This document shows, piece after piece, positions 1 through 5,210 of a stretch of 6,404 bases of DNA. Source of the DNA: an uncultured Ruminococcus sp. Its GTDB lineage: Bacteria > Bacillota > Clostridia > Oscillospirales > Ruminococcaceae. The translations under genes were made by a program, and so were the position numbers. The stretch lies in assembly GCA_900752785.1 (NCBI GenBank), contig CAADWP010000152.1:1-6404 (forward strand). Reading direction: 5' to 3'. The notes below the pieces were generated by a model, which worked only from the letters and a program-made list of their open reading frames with translations, did no database searches and had not been told where the DNA came from. Every line of letters starts with the position of its first letter. Position 1 is the stretch's first letter.

Positions 1-11
1 TCAAGACTTAT

Positions 12-383
12 CTAACGCTCTTCCATAGCTTCAAGCAGAGCCGACTGCACCTTTGGAGAAGCGCGGTTTATTTCGTCTGCAAGCAAAAAGTTACAGGATA
101 CTGCGCCTTCACGGTAAATAAAATCTCCTGTTTTTGAATCAAGCATAGTAAACCCTGCAATATCGGAGGGCATAACATCGGGAGTAAGCTGGATACGATT
201 GAACTTTCCGCCAATTGAACGCGAAAGCGCCGTAATAAGCTGAGTTTTGCCTACGCCCGGAACATCTTCAAGAAGAACGTGCCCCTCACAGAGCAGTGCA
301 GCAATAAGACTGACCACAGTGTCGTTCTTTCCGACGATCACTTTTCCAACAGAATCGACAAGCCTGCTTATATTCTGATTCAT
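12..383 (-). CDS. MoxR-family AAA+ ATPase, N-terminal part only (in-frame amber stop)
   Basis: MoxR ATPases are cytoplasmic AAA+ chaperone-like proteins, usually of about 310-330 residues and often encoded beside DUF58/VWA-domain genes. The 123 residues here hold the first half of the ATPase core. Walker A is VPGVGKT at residues 41-47, and the MoxR-typical stretch QLTPDVMPSDIAG is at 65-77. Walker B is FLLADEINRA at 99-108, followed by SPKVQSALLEAMEER. The frame then meets TAG (positions 14-12) exactly where homologues have Gln, and the remaining in-window codons still read I-S-L, matching the family's Q-(I/V)-x-(I/V/L)-D. So this is a CAG-to-TAG change inside a longer gene, not a natural end. 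Sensor 2 and the lid domain are missing. The ATG at 383 is chosen because GAGGT lies 7 nt upstream; an upstream in-frame ATG at 416 has no such site. The family call is certain. Whether the gene is broken or the base is an error is open. Confidence 0.8.
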   Translation of the reverse strand: MNQNISRLVDSVGKVIVGKNDTVVSLIAALLCEGHVLLEDVPGVGKTQLITALSRSIGGKFNRIQLTPDVMPSDIAGFTMLDSKTGDFIYREGAVSCNFLLADEINRASPKVQSALLEAMEER

Positions 384-452
384 ATATCGTACCTCACAAA
401 ATTTAGAGTTCTCCAACTCAAAAATAAAGAGCTGAACCTACCCATTTATAAT

Positions 453-481
453 ATTATACCATATTATCCTTATAACTTCAA
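453..481 (-). promoter_or_regulatory. Sigma-A promoter of the moxR gene
   Basis: Reading the minus strand, TTGAAG (481-476) is followed by a 17-nt spacer and a perfect TATAAT (458-453). Transcription would start near 446, giving a leader of about 60 nt before the moxR ATG at 383. This implies that moxR begins its own transcript and is not read only from the upstream gene. Confidence 0.7.
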
Positions 482-499
482 GTGAAATATATGTGAAAT

Positions 500-544
500 A
501 TGCGCCGCTGTTTTTGTAGAATTTGTACAAATTCAGCGGCGCAT
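500..544 (-). terminator. Long GC-rich hairpin with nested palindrome after the two-TM gene
   Basis: The arms TGCGCCGCTG (501-510) and CAGCGGCGCA (534-543) pair perfectly over 10 bp, or 11 with the A500-T544 pair. The 23-nt loop contains most of a perfect 16-nt palindrome, GAATTTGTACAAATTC (519-534). It begins 24 nt past the stop of the upstream gene and sits just before the moxR promoter, where a terminator would be expected. The T-tract on the minus strand side is poor (ATATTTC), so efficient intrinsic termination is inferred, not shown. Confidence 0.5.
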
Positions 545-567
545 TATTATGAAAACTTAACTATTCA

Positions 568-1245
568 TTAATAAAATTCTTCATTAGATTTTTTGCGCGC
601 TTTGATAAACGGCACGACCAGAAGAAGAATTCCTACTATCGCAGCAACAACGCCGAGGGCAAACACAATAATCGAAGATGTTCCGACTTCTCCCTCGTTG
701 ATCTTCAGCTTAGAATACATTGATTTATCAACACCGATATTTTTCATATCGTCAAAAGCTTCGTTTCTAAATTTTTCATATTTGCTGTCGGTAGGCTCAG
801 TCCAAAGCTTACCCTCGAATTTAATGCTTATTTCAGGAGGAAGCTCATCCTCATCCATAGAGTTAAGATAGCTTACCCATTTTTCGGAAGCATTGTCAAG
901 CTTTTTTATCATATCCTTATCAGCGGTAGAGAAAATCGTAAAGAAAGAATCGTCTCCCCACATATCATCCTTTGTAAAGCTTCCGACAATATAATAGTTT
1001 GTCTCTTTCTTGCTTGTTGTGATTCCATAAGTTTTATGTTCCTCTTCATAAGTAGCAAACGGACCGTAAGCAAAACAGATTTCGCCTTCTACAAGAGCTT
1101 TTTCGTCAAAATCAGACTGAGAAGCCGTATTAAAATCAAGCTTATCTCCCTTGAGCACAAGCTTGACCTCATTAAATGAAGCAACGGCAATTGCAACTCC
1201 CACAATTAAAATAATCAGCGCAGTAGTAACACGTTTAGCATTCAT
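568..1245 (-). CDS. Hypothetical membrane protein with two terminal TM helices and an extracytoplasmic domain
   Basis: I do not recognise the family. The 225-residue product has an N-terminal hydrophobic helix at about residues 7-23, after a short basic start (N-A-K-R). A hydrophilic, acidic central region covers about 25-188. A second hydrophobic helix at about 190-214 ends in a basic patch (KARKK). This predicts both ends in the cytoplasm and a domain of about 165 residues outside the membrane. The central part has many Asp, Glu, Lys and Tyr residues and no catalytic motif I can name. The ATG at 1245 is chosen because AAGGAG lies 8 nt upstream; an in-frame GTG at 1254 falls inside that site. 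The gene starts only 58 nt after tsf, with a hairpin between them and no strong promoter of its own. It is therefore probably expressed by readthrough from rpsB-tsf or from a weak promoter at the tsf 3' end. A scaffold or envelope role is only a guess. Confidence 0.8.
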   Translation of the reverse strand: MNAKRVTTALIILIVGVAIAVASFNEVKLVLKGDKLDFNTASQSDFDEKALVEGEICFAYGPFATYEEEHKTYGITTSKKETNYYIVGSFTKDDMWGDDSFFTIFSTADKDMIKKLDNASEKWVSYLNSMDEDELPPEISIKFEGKLWTEPTDSKYEKFRNEAFDDMKNIGVDKSMYSKLKINEGEVGTSSIIVFALGVVAAIVGILLLVVPFIKARKKSNEEFY

Positions 1246-1266
1246 ATAAACCACTCCTTACTCAAA

Positions 1267-1291
1267 GCGGCACAGCTTATGACTGTGCCGC
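1267..1291 (-). terminator. Hairpin between tsf and the two-TM gene
   Basis: Perfect 9-bp arms, GCGGCACAG (1267-1275) and CTGTGCCGC (1283-1291), enclose a 7-nt loop. On the minus strand the stem is followed by only TTTGAGT, a weak T-tract, and then almost at once by the AAGGAG ribosome binding site of the next gene. It could be a leaky terminator for rpsB-tsf or a 3'-end-stabilising and processing hairpin. Confidence 0.6.
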
Positions 1292-1293
1292 AT

Positions 1294-1323
1294 ATAATAA
1301 TTATTACTTTATCATTTTTGCAA
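1294..1323 (-). promoter_or_regulatory. Possible weak promoter for the two-TM gene at the tsf 3' end
   Basis: On the minus strand TTGCAA (1323-1318) is separated by 18 nt from TATTAT (1299-1294), five of six matches to the -10 consensus. It overlaps the tsf stop codon. If used, transcription would start inside the following hairpin, near 1287. The site lies in AT-rich sequence where such matches arise easily, so this is tentative. Confidence 0.25.
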
Positions 1324-2221
1324 CTTCGTCAGCAAGATTATCATCTTTCTTTTCAACGCCCTCGCCTCTTTCAAAGCGTACAACGTCTGTTACAGTTATT
1401 GTGCCGCCAAGCTTTTTAGCTTCTGCGTCAACATATCCCTTAACAGAAACCTTGTCATCCTTAACAAAAGCCTGCTCAAGAAGACAGTTTTCGGTATAGA
1501 ACTTATTGATCTTGCCGTTGATAATACCCTCTTTGACTTTTTCGGGCTTGCTTGCCATTTTGGGATCTTCGGACATCTGTGCAAGCATGATCTCTTTTTC
1601 TTTTTCAACAACTTCTGCAGGAACATCCTCGCGCTTGAGATAAGGAGCATTAAGAGCAGCAGACTGCATTGCAACATCTTTACCGATCGGAGCAGCCTGA
1701 TCTGCGGAAAGAGCAGTATCAAGCTTTACCATAACGCCGATGCTTCCTCCGTTGTGGATATAAGAAGCAAGAACGCCTTCCATTCTTACAAAGCGGCGAA
1801 TAACAATGTTTTCTCTGATCTTCATTCCTGCAAGCTCTGTAAGAGCTTCGCCGACCGTAGTTGTACCGCCGGAAATAGTCTCAGCTTTAAGAGCCTCAAC
1901 GTCGGCAGGATTTTTTTCAACTATTGTATTTGCAACTGCATTTACAAAATTCTTGATATCATCTGTATTTGCAGCAAAATCTGTTTCTGTATTCACCTCG
2001 AGAAGTACGCCGACATTGCCGTTTACAACAGCGGTAACAATACCCTCGGCAGCAGCTCTGCCGCTTTTCTTAGCCTGTGTAGCAAGACCTTTTTCTCTGA
2101 GAAATTCTATAGCCTTATCCATATCGCCGTCATTTGCTTCAAGAGCCTTCTTGCAATCCATCATACCAACGCCTGTCGACTTCATAAGCTCTTTAATTTC
2201 TGCAACGGAAACCTTTCCCAT
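1304..2221 (-). CDS. tsf: Translation elongation factor Ts (EF-Ts)
   Basis: EF-Ts is the cytoplasmic guanine-nucleotide exchange factor that releases GDP from EF-Tu during elongation. The 305-residue length is normal for the family. The N-terminal UBA-like domain (about residues 1-45) shows the signature V-x-x-L/I-K-x-L/M-x-x-x-T-G-x-G-M-M-D-C-K-K-A-L. The core motif that reaches into EF-Tu is present as N-T-E-T-D-F at 77-82, though the usual TDFVA is TDFAA here. The M-S-E-x-P-K-M-A-S-K-P motif and the G-K-I-N-K-F/Y stretch typical of the family's second half follow. The ATG at 2221 has AGGAGG 8 nt upstream. It lies 86 nt downstream of rpsB in the classic rpsB-tsf order, with a terminator-like hairpin between, so its expression probably depends on partial readthrough from the rpsB promoter. 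Confidence 0.97.
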   Translation of the reverse strand: MGKVSVAEIKELMKSTGVGMMDCKKALEANDGDMDKAIEFLREKGLATQAKKSGRAAAEGIVTAVVNGNVGVLLEVNTETDFAANTDDIKNFVNAVANTIVEKNPADVEALKAETISGGTTTVGEALTELAGMKIRENIVIRRFVRMEGVLASYIHNGGSIGVMVKLDTALSADQAAPIGKDVAMQSAALNAPYLKREDVPAEVVEKEKEIMLAQMSEDPKMASKPEKVKEGIINGKINKFYTENCLLEQAFVKDDKVSVKGYVDAEAKKLGGTITVTDVVRFERGEGVEKKDDNLADEVAKMIK

Positions 2222-2255
2222 TGTAATTACCTCCTAAAATAGTTATATTATCTGC

Positions 2256-2286
2256 AAAAACCCGAAACGCTGGGATTCGGGCTTTT
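2256..2286 (-). terminator. rpsB-tsf intercistronic terminator/attenuator
   Basis: On the minus strand AAAAGCCCGAA (2286-2276) pairs with TTCGGGTTTTT (2266-2256), allowing one G-T pair, around a 9-nt loop. The 3' arm ends in five T. This has the form of an intrinsic terminator just after rpsB and before the tsf ribosome binding site. Because no clear tsf promoter follows, it more likely sets the S2:EF-Ts ratio by partial termination than fully separates the genes. Confidence 0.75.
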
Positions 2287-2307
2287 GATTTTTGTTTTGT
2301 TTATAGA

Positions 2308-3060
2308 TTATTCAGCGTCTGCCTCAGCAGCTTCTTCCTTTTCTTCCTCGGGAGCAGCTTCCTGAACATCAGCGTCGCCGCCCTGTCTGCCTTCGATAAT
2401 AGCGTTAGCAACAGTGCTTGCAATAAGCTTTACCGCTCTGATTGCATCATCATTGCCCGGGATAACATAATCCACTTCGTCAGGATCGCAGTTTGTATCT
2501 ACAATAGCAACGATCGGAATACCGAGCTTCTTAGCCTCAGCAACAGAAATCTTTTCCTTTCTCGGATCAACAATAAAGAGAGCCGCCGGGATCTTCTTCA
2601 TATTCTTGATACCGCCGAGGAACTTTTCAAGCTTCTCTATTTCAAGATTGAGCTTAACGACTTCCTTTTTGGGGAGAAGCGCAAACGTACCGTCCTCCTC
2701 CATTGTGTGGAGCTGCTCAAGTCTCTTGATTCTTGTCTGGATGGTCTTGAAGTTTGTAAGCATACCGCCAAGCCATCTTGCGTTTACATAATGCGCGCCG
2801 GCACGTACAGCTTCTTCCTTTACGGAATCGCCTGCCTGCTTCTTTGTACCTACAAAAAGAACCTCGCCGCCCTGCGCTGAAATATCGCGGATGAACATGT
2901 AAGCTTCTTCAAGCTTCTTAACGGTTTTCTGAAGGTCAATAATGTAGATGCCGTTTCTTTCCGTAAAAATGTACGGAGCCATTTTTGGATTCCATCTTCT
3001 TGTCTGGTGTCCGAAATGAACGCCTGCTTCAAGAAGCTGCTTCATTGATACTACTCCCAT
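2308..3060 (-). CDS. rpsB: 30S ribosomal protein S2
   Basis: S2 (uS2) is a late-assembling protein of the small ribosomal subunit, lying near the mRNA exit side and needed for S1 docking where S1 exists. The 250-residue product has the family opening [23 protein letters not shown]. It then shows [12 protein letters not shown], the [10 protein letters not shown] signature and the [13 protein letters not shown] region. The last 20 or so residues form a strongly acidic tail rich in Glu and Ala, as in many Firmicutes S2 proteins. The ATG at 3060 is preceded by AAGGAGG with 8-nt spacing. It is transcribed from its own promoter and leads the rpsB-tsf pair; an intercistronic hairpin follows it. Confidence 0.98.
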   Translation of the reverse strand: MGVVSMKQLLEAGVHFGHQTRRWNPKMAPYIFTERNGIYIIDLQKTVKKLEEAYMFIRDISAQGGEVLFVGTKKQAGDSVKEEAVRAGAHYVNARWLGGMLTNFKTIQTRIKRLEQLHTMEEDGTFALLPKKEVVKLNLEIEKLEKFLGGIKNMKKIPAALFIVDPRKEKISVAEAKKLGIPIVAIVDTNCDPDEVDYVIPGNDDAIRAVKLIASTVANAIIEGRQGGDADVQEAAPEEEKEEAAEADAE

Positions 3061-3110
3061 GGTGTAGTCCTCCTTAAATTGGTTAAATTATCCTCCGCCC
3101 GACTTATCTT

Positions 3111-3140
3111 ACAGACGACTCTCTAAGAGCACCGGTCCGT
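3111..3140 (-). promoter_or_regulatory. Structured element in the rpsB 5' leader
   Basis: The rpsB leader is about 100 nt long. On the minus strand ACGGAC (3140-3135) can pair with GTCTGT (3116-3111), with an inner CTCT/AGAG stem closing a three-base loop. The stem is interrupted by an asymmetric internal bulge. Ribosomal-protein leaders of this shape often bind their own product. An S2 autoregulatory role is inference; I cannot match it to a named leader family by eye. Confidence 0.35.
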
Positions 3141-3169
3141 AAAAGTACAAGCGTGCGAATTACCTTAAC

Positions 3170-3198
3170 ATTATATCACTTTTCAAAACAATTTGCAA
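3170..3198 (-). promoter_or_regulatory. Sigma-A promoter of rpsB-tsf (extended -10)
   Basis: On the minus strand TTGCAA (3198-3193), a 17-nt spacer and TATAAT (3175-3170) are preceded by the TG-N extension (TGATATAAT). The start would be near 3163, giving a leader of about 100 nt. The -35 lies only 15 bases past the stop of the upstream YlmC/YmxH gene, and no terminator separates them. Confidence 0.8.
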
Positions 3199-3213
3199 CA
3201 GTTTCACAAAGTT

Positions 3214-3513
3214 CTATTTCAACAAACTTTTAAGTCCAACTCTCCTCATATTTGTATCATTTGTCAATATTTGCCTTTCACGCCGCTTTACAAGCACTAC
3301 ATCGCTGCCTATGACCTTAATGTCTCCGCAGGACACCACAATATCATCCTCACGCCCGAAAAGTCCAAATAAACGCAGTCTGCCATATATCACAAGCGAA
3401 ACGACTTCAGAAGTTTCAAGATTTATTTCAGCGTCGTCAATATTTCCCAAACGCTCCCCTGTTGTAATGTCAATGACCTCCTTACAACGCAAATCGTCCA
3501 ATCCGCAGATCAT
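3214..3513 (-). CDS. YlmC/YmxH-family sporulation protein (PRC-barrel)
   Basis: This family is small, cytoplasmic and found mainly in endospore-forming Firmicutes; its molecular function is not established. The 99-residue product opens with L-D-D-L-R-C-K-E-V-I-D (residues 5-15). It continues with the PRC-barrel core G-E-R-L-G-N-I-D-D-A-E-I at 19-30, then F-G-L-F-G-R-E-D-D-I-V-V at 49-60 and I-K-V-I-G-S-D-V-V-L-V at 65-75, the hallmarks of the family. About 20 extra residues, basic and unconserved in look, follow the barrel. The ATG at 3513 is chosen because GGAGG lies 7 nt upstream and homologues start here; the longer frame to 3570 runs through a palindrome and has no ribosome site. It ends in TAG, so TAG works as a normal stop in this genome. 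It sits 65 nt downstream of a 57-codon gene and probably shares its promoter. Confidence 0.88.
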   Translation of the reverse strand: MICGLDDLRCKEVIDITTGERLGNIDDAEINLETSEVVSLVIYGRLRLFGLFGREDDIVVSCGDIKVIGSDVVLVKRRERQILTNDTNMRRVGLKSLLK

Positions 3514-3533
3514 AAATATCCCTCCACATATAA

Positions 3534-3553
3534 ATTTGATACTCTTATCAAAT
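3534..3553 (-). repeat. Perfect 8-bp inverted repeat upstream of the YlmC/YmxH gene
   Basis: ATTTGATA (3534-3541) and TATCAAAT (3546-3553) form perfect arms around a 4-nt spacer, CTCT. The element lies between the small PATGD gene and the ribosome binding site of the YlmC/YmxH gene, ending about 10 nt from that site. It could be an operator for an internal promoter, or an mRNA hairpin affecting ylmC translation. No T-tract follows, so it is not a normal terminator. Confidence 0.5.
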
Positions 3554-3578
3554 AATATGCAGAGGGACAATTCATCTA

Positions 3579-3752
3579 TTATTTATTTTTTTCATCATCG
3601 TCATTATCTTTGCTGCCTTTCAGTCTTGCGATCACCGCAGTCACAACTGCAAGACAAACAGCGGCAGCTCCGATAATTATGAACTTTCCTGCCTGAAAAT
3701 CATCGCCTGTTGCCGGCGCATTAAGCATAAACGACATTAATTCATACAACAT
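3579..3752 (-). CDS. Small single-pass membrane protein with sorting-signal-like PATGD motif
   Basis: This 57-residue ORF has a strong GGAGG site followed by TGAAAA and the ATG at 3752, and is driven by a perfect consensus promoter, so it is very likely translated. The layout is a short N-terminal segment (M-L-Y-E-L-M-S-F-M-L), then N-A-P-A-T-G-D-D at residues 11-18, a hydrophobic helix at about 24-42 (F-I-I-I-G-A-A-A-V-C-L-A-V-V), R-L-K at 43-45, and an acidic-basic tail ending D-D-D-E-K-N-K. The P-x-T-G-D plus helix plus basic residues imitates the C-terminal half of an LPXTG-type sortase signal. But there is no signal peptide, no exported domain, and an unusually acidic tail. It heads the operon with the YlmC/YmxH sporulation-family gene. 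I do not know its function; a membrane peptide with a chance PATGD match is the main alternative. Confidence 0.8.
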   Translation of the reverse strand: MLYELMSFMLNAPATGDDFQAGKFIIIGAAAVCLAVVTAVIARLKGSKDNDDDEKNK

Positions 3753-3830
3753 TTTTCACCTCCGTCAAATAATTCTCAAAATGTCACAAATACGTAAGAA
3801 CAATATAAGAATTAATCTTGATTACAATTT

Positions 3831-3859
3831 ATTATATCGCTTCAATTTAAATTTGTCAA
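3831..3859 (-). promoter_or_regulatory. Perfect consensus sigma-A promoter of the small-protein/ylmC operon
   Basis: On the minus strand TTGACA (3859-3854), a 17-nt spacer and TATAAT (3836-3831) match the sigma-A consensus at every position. The start would be near 3824, about 70 nt before the ATG of the 57-codon gene at 3752. This predicts strong vegetative expression unless a repressor acts on it. Confidence 0.85.
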
Positions 3860-3916
3860 TAATAACTTGAGAATTTATAGTAAGCAGATATCACCCATAT
3901 ATGTGCAATTAACAGA

Positions 3917-4360
3917 TCATAATTTTCTTTGCAGATAAACCATATCTATCAACTGAACTCCGCATTCGTAGATCGGATGATCGTAATTATCTTTAAAAAA
4001 ATTTTTCACACTATGAGTACGCACAAATCCGCATTTTACATAAAAAGGTATCGTTAGCGGACTATCGCCTGTACCGACTTGCAGGACAGAATACTCCCCT
4101 TTATATTTCTTGGAAATAAATTCAATCAGCTTTTTCCCATACCCTCTGCCCTGATATTCCGGAACTACGGCTATATTTTTAATTTCAAGTACGCCGTTTC
4201 CTTCGTCAGTTACAACACATTCGGCTTTTATTCCGTTATCTTCAATTGCATACATAACTCCTTTTTCGATATATCGGTCTATCATATCTTCTTGTTCGTC
4301 TGCAAGCAGAAGCAACGGAAGATACCGCTTTTTATTTTCATTGATTTTTATAATTTCCAT
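3917..4360 (-). CDS. GNAT-family N-acetyltransferase, YvbK-like
   Basis: GNAT enzymes move an acetyl group from acetyl-CoA to an amine; the substrate here is unknown. The 147-residue length is typical of a single GNAT domain. The acetyl-CoA-binding motif A is I-A-V-V-P-E-Y-Q-G-R-G-Y-G-K-K at residues 63-77, with Q-G-R-G-Y-G as the pyrophosphate loop. The F-Y-V-K-C-G-F motif is at 106-112. The C-terminal F-F-K-D-N-Y-D-H-P-I-Y-E plus Q-L-I-D-M-V-Y-L resembles, from memory, the Bacillus YvbK group. The ATG at 4360 is chosen because AGGA lies 8 nt upstream. A longer frame starting at 4423 directly abuts the pyrE stop but runs through the pyrE terminator hairpin, so it is less likely. No separate promoter is evident, so expression may rely on readthrough from pyrE. 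Confidence 0.88.
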   Translation of the reverse strand: MEIIKINENKKRYLPLLLLADEQEDMIDRYIEKGVMYAIEDNGIKAECVVTDEGNGVLEIKNIAVVPEYQGRGYGKKLIEFISKKYKGEYSVLQVGTGDSPLTIPFYVKCGFVRTHSVKNFFKDNYDHPIYECGVQLIDMVYLQRKL

Positions 4361-4375
4361 ATTTATCATCCTATA

Positions 4376-4415
4376 AAACTTGTCCGCATAAGCAAAAGCA
4401 GATGCGGACAAGTTT
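4376..4415 (-). terminator. Strong terminator-like hairpin after pyrE
   Basis: The arms AAACTTGTCCGCAT (4376-4389) and ATGCGGACAAGTTT (4402-4415) pair perfectly over 14 bp around a 12-nt loop. On the minus strand it starts 8 nt past the pyrE stop and ends in TTTATAGG, so the T-tract is short. The arms carry A and T at both bases, allowing it to act on either strand. It separates pyrE from the acetyltransferase gene, whose ribosome site is just beyond it. Confidence 0.75.
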
Positions 4416-4423
4416 CCGAGCAT

Positions 4424-5074
4424 TTATACTCCGTATGTTTCTCTGTATTGAAGCATTTTGTCAAGATATTCCTTACCGGGGATAACATCATTCTGAATAG
4501 CCTCAATAATATTCTCCATAGTAACTATAGGATAAACAGTCACATTAAAATCGCGCTTTACTTCCTGAACGGCAGAAAGTTCACTCGTTCCCTTTTCCAT
4601 ACGGTCAACAGTAATGACCATACCTGTAACATTTACATCAGCAGCCGACTTCAGCTTGGGCATAGACTCTCTGAGAGCTTTACCCGAAGTCATAACGTCG
4701 TCAATTATAATGACTTTTTCGCCGTCAGCAAGAGTTTTTCCGACAAACATACCGCCCTCGCCGTGATCCTTTGCCTCTTTGCGGTCAAAACAATATGAAA
4801 CGTTGACATCATATTTATTGCTCAGCGCAACAACAGTGGAAACTGCCAGCGGAATACCTTTATATGCAGGTCCGAAAAGCGTTTCTACAGGAATATTATT
4901 TGCATGAATGCAGTCGGCGTAATACTCGCCGAGCTTTGCAAGCTGAGCGCCTGTTTTGTAGTTTCCGCAGTTAATAAAATAAGGAGCTTTTCTGCCGCTT
5001 TTTAATGTAAAATCGCCAAACGTAAGCACTCCGCAGTCAACCATGAATTTTATAAATTCTTCTTTGTAATTCAT
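4424..5074 (-). CDS. pyrE: Orotate phosphoribosyltransferase
   Basis: PyrE joins orotate to PRPP to form orotidine 5'-monophosphate, the fifth step of de novo UMP synthesis, in the cytoplasm. The 216-residue product is of normal length. F-T-L-K-S-G-R-K-A-P-Y-F at residues 22-33 is the N-terminal orotate-side motif. G-P-A-Y-K-G-I at 68-74 follows, then the flexible catalytic loop R-K-E-A-K-D-H-G-E-G-G at 98-108. The PRPP-binding motif V-I-I-I-D-D-V-M-T-S-G-K-A is at 121-133. The ATG at 5074 has GGAGG 7 nt upstream; an in-frame TTG at 5128 could extend the frame but lacks support. pyrE stands apart from other pyr genes in this window, with its own promoter, a leader of about 130 nt and a strong hairpin after it. 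No PyrR-binding consensus is visible in the leader. Confidence 0.97.
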   Translation of the reverse strand: MNYKEEFIKFMVDCGVLTFGDFTLKSGRKAPYFINCGNYKTGAQLAKLGEYYADCIHANNIPVETLFGPAYKGIPLAVSTVVALSNKYDVNVSYCFDRKEAKDHGEGGMFVGKTLADGEKVIIIDDVMTSGKALRESMPKLKSAADVNVTGMVITVDRMEKGTSELSAVQEVKRDFNVTVYPIVTMENIIEAIQNDVIPGKEYLDKMLQYRETYGV

Positions 5075-5210
5075 AATTATACCTCCATAAATTTCCCCGA
5101 AATAATATCCGCGTTCGGTATCCCCCAATACAGCAAGAACATAACACTCTATAAAATTTTATATTGTGTCGATTTAAGCTCATATTTACTCCGATATGCG
5201 GTGCAATACT

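Noticed and set aside
12..14. TAG recoded as Gln in this genome
   Set aside because: The YlmC/YmxH gene ends at TAG at the usual family length, and reading through it would run into the rpsB promoter, so the standard code fits better.
1396..1722. Second minus-strand ORF of 108 codons inside tsf in another frame
   Set aside because: It lies wholly within tsf and its Leu/Lys/Arg-rich product shows only codon-bias shadowing.
1754..2242. Two overlapping plus-strand ORFs antisense to tsf
   Set aside because: They are shadows of the highly conserved EF-Ts coding frame, without promoter, ribosome site or recognisable domain.
3311..3676. Plus-strand ORF of 121 codons over the YlmC/YmxH gene and the small PATGD gene
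   Set aside because: It is antisense to two genes that have ribosome sites and promoters, and it has neither itself.
4079..4798. Plus-strand ORF of 239 codons across the GNAT and pyrE genes
   Set aside because: It is fully antisense to two well-supported genes, starts inside one, has no ribosome site, and its product is low-complexity (rich in Phe, Ile, Asn, Ser) as expected of a shadow frame.
5167..5173. TGTCGAT in the pyrE leader as a second 0A box
   Set aside because: It matches six of seven bases and lies downstream of the pyrE start site; a single near-match is expected by chance.
5075..5204. PyrR-binding attenuator in the pyrE leader
   Set aside because: No copy of the conserved PyrR binding-loop sequence is visible, and no terminator with a T-tract precedes pyrE.
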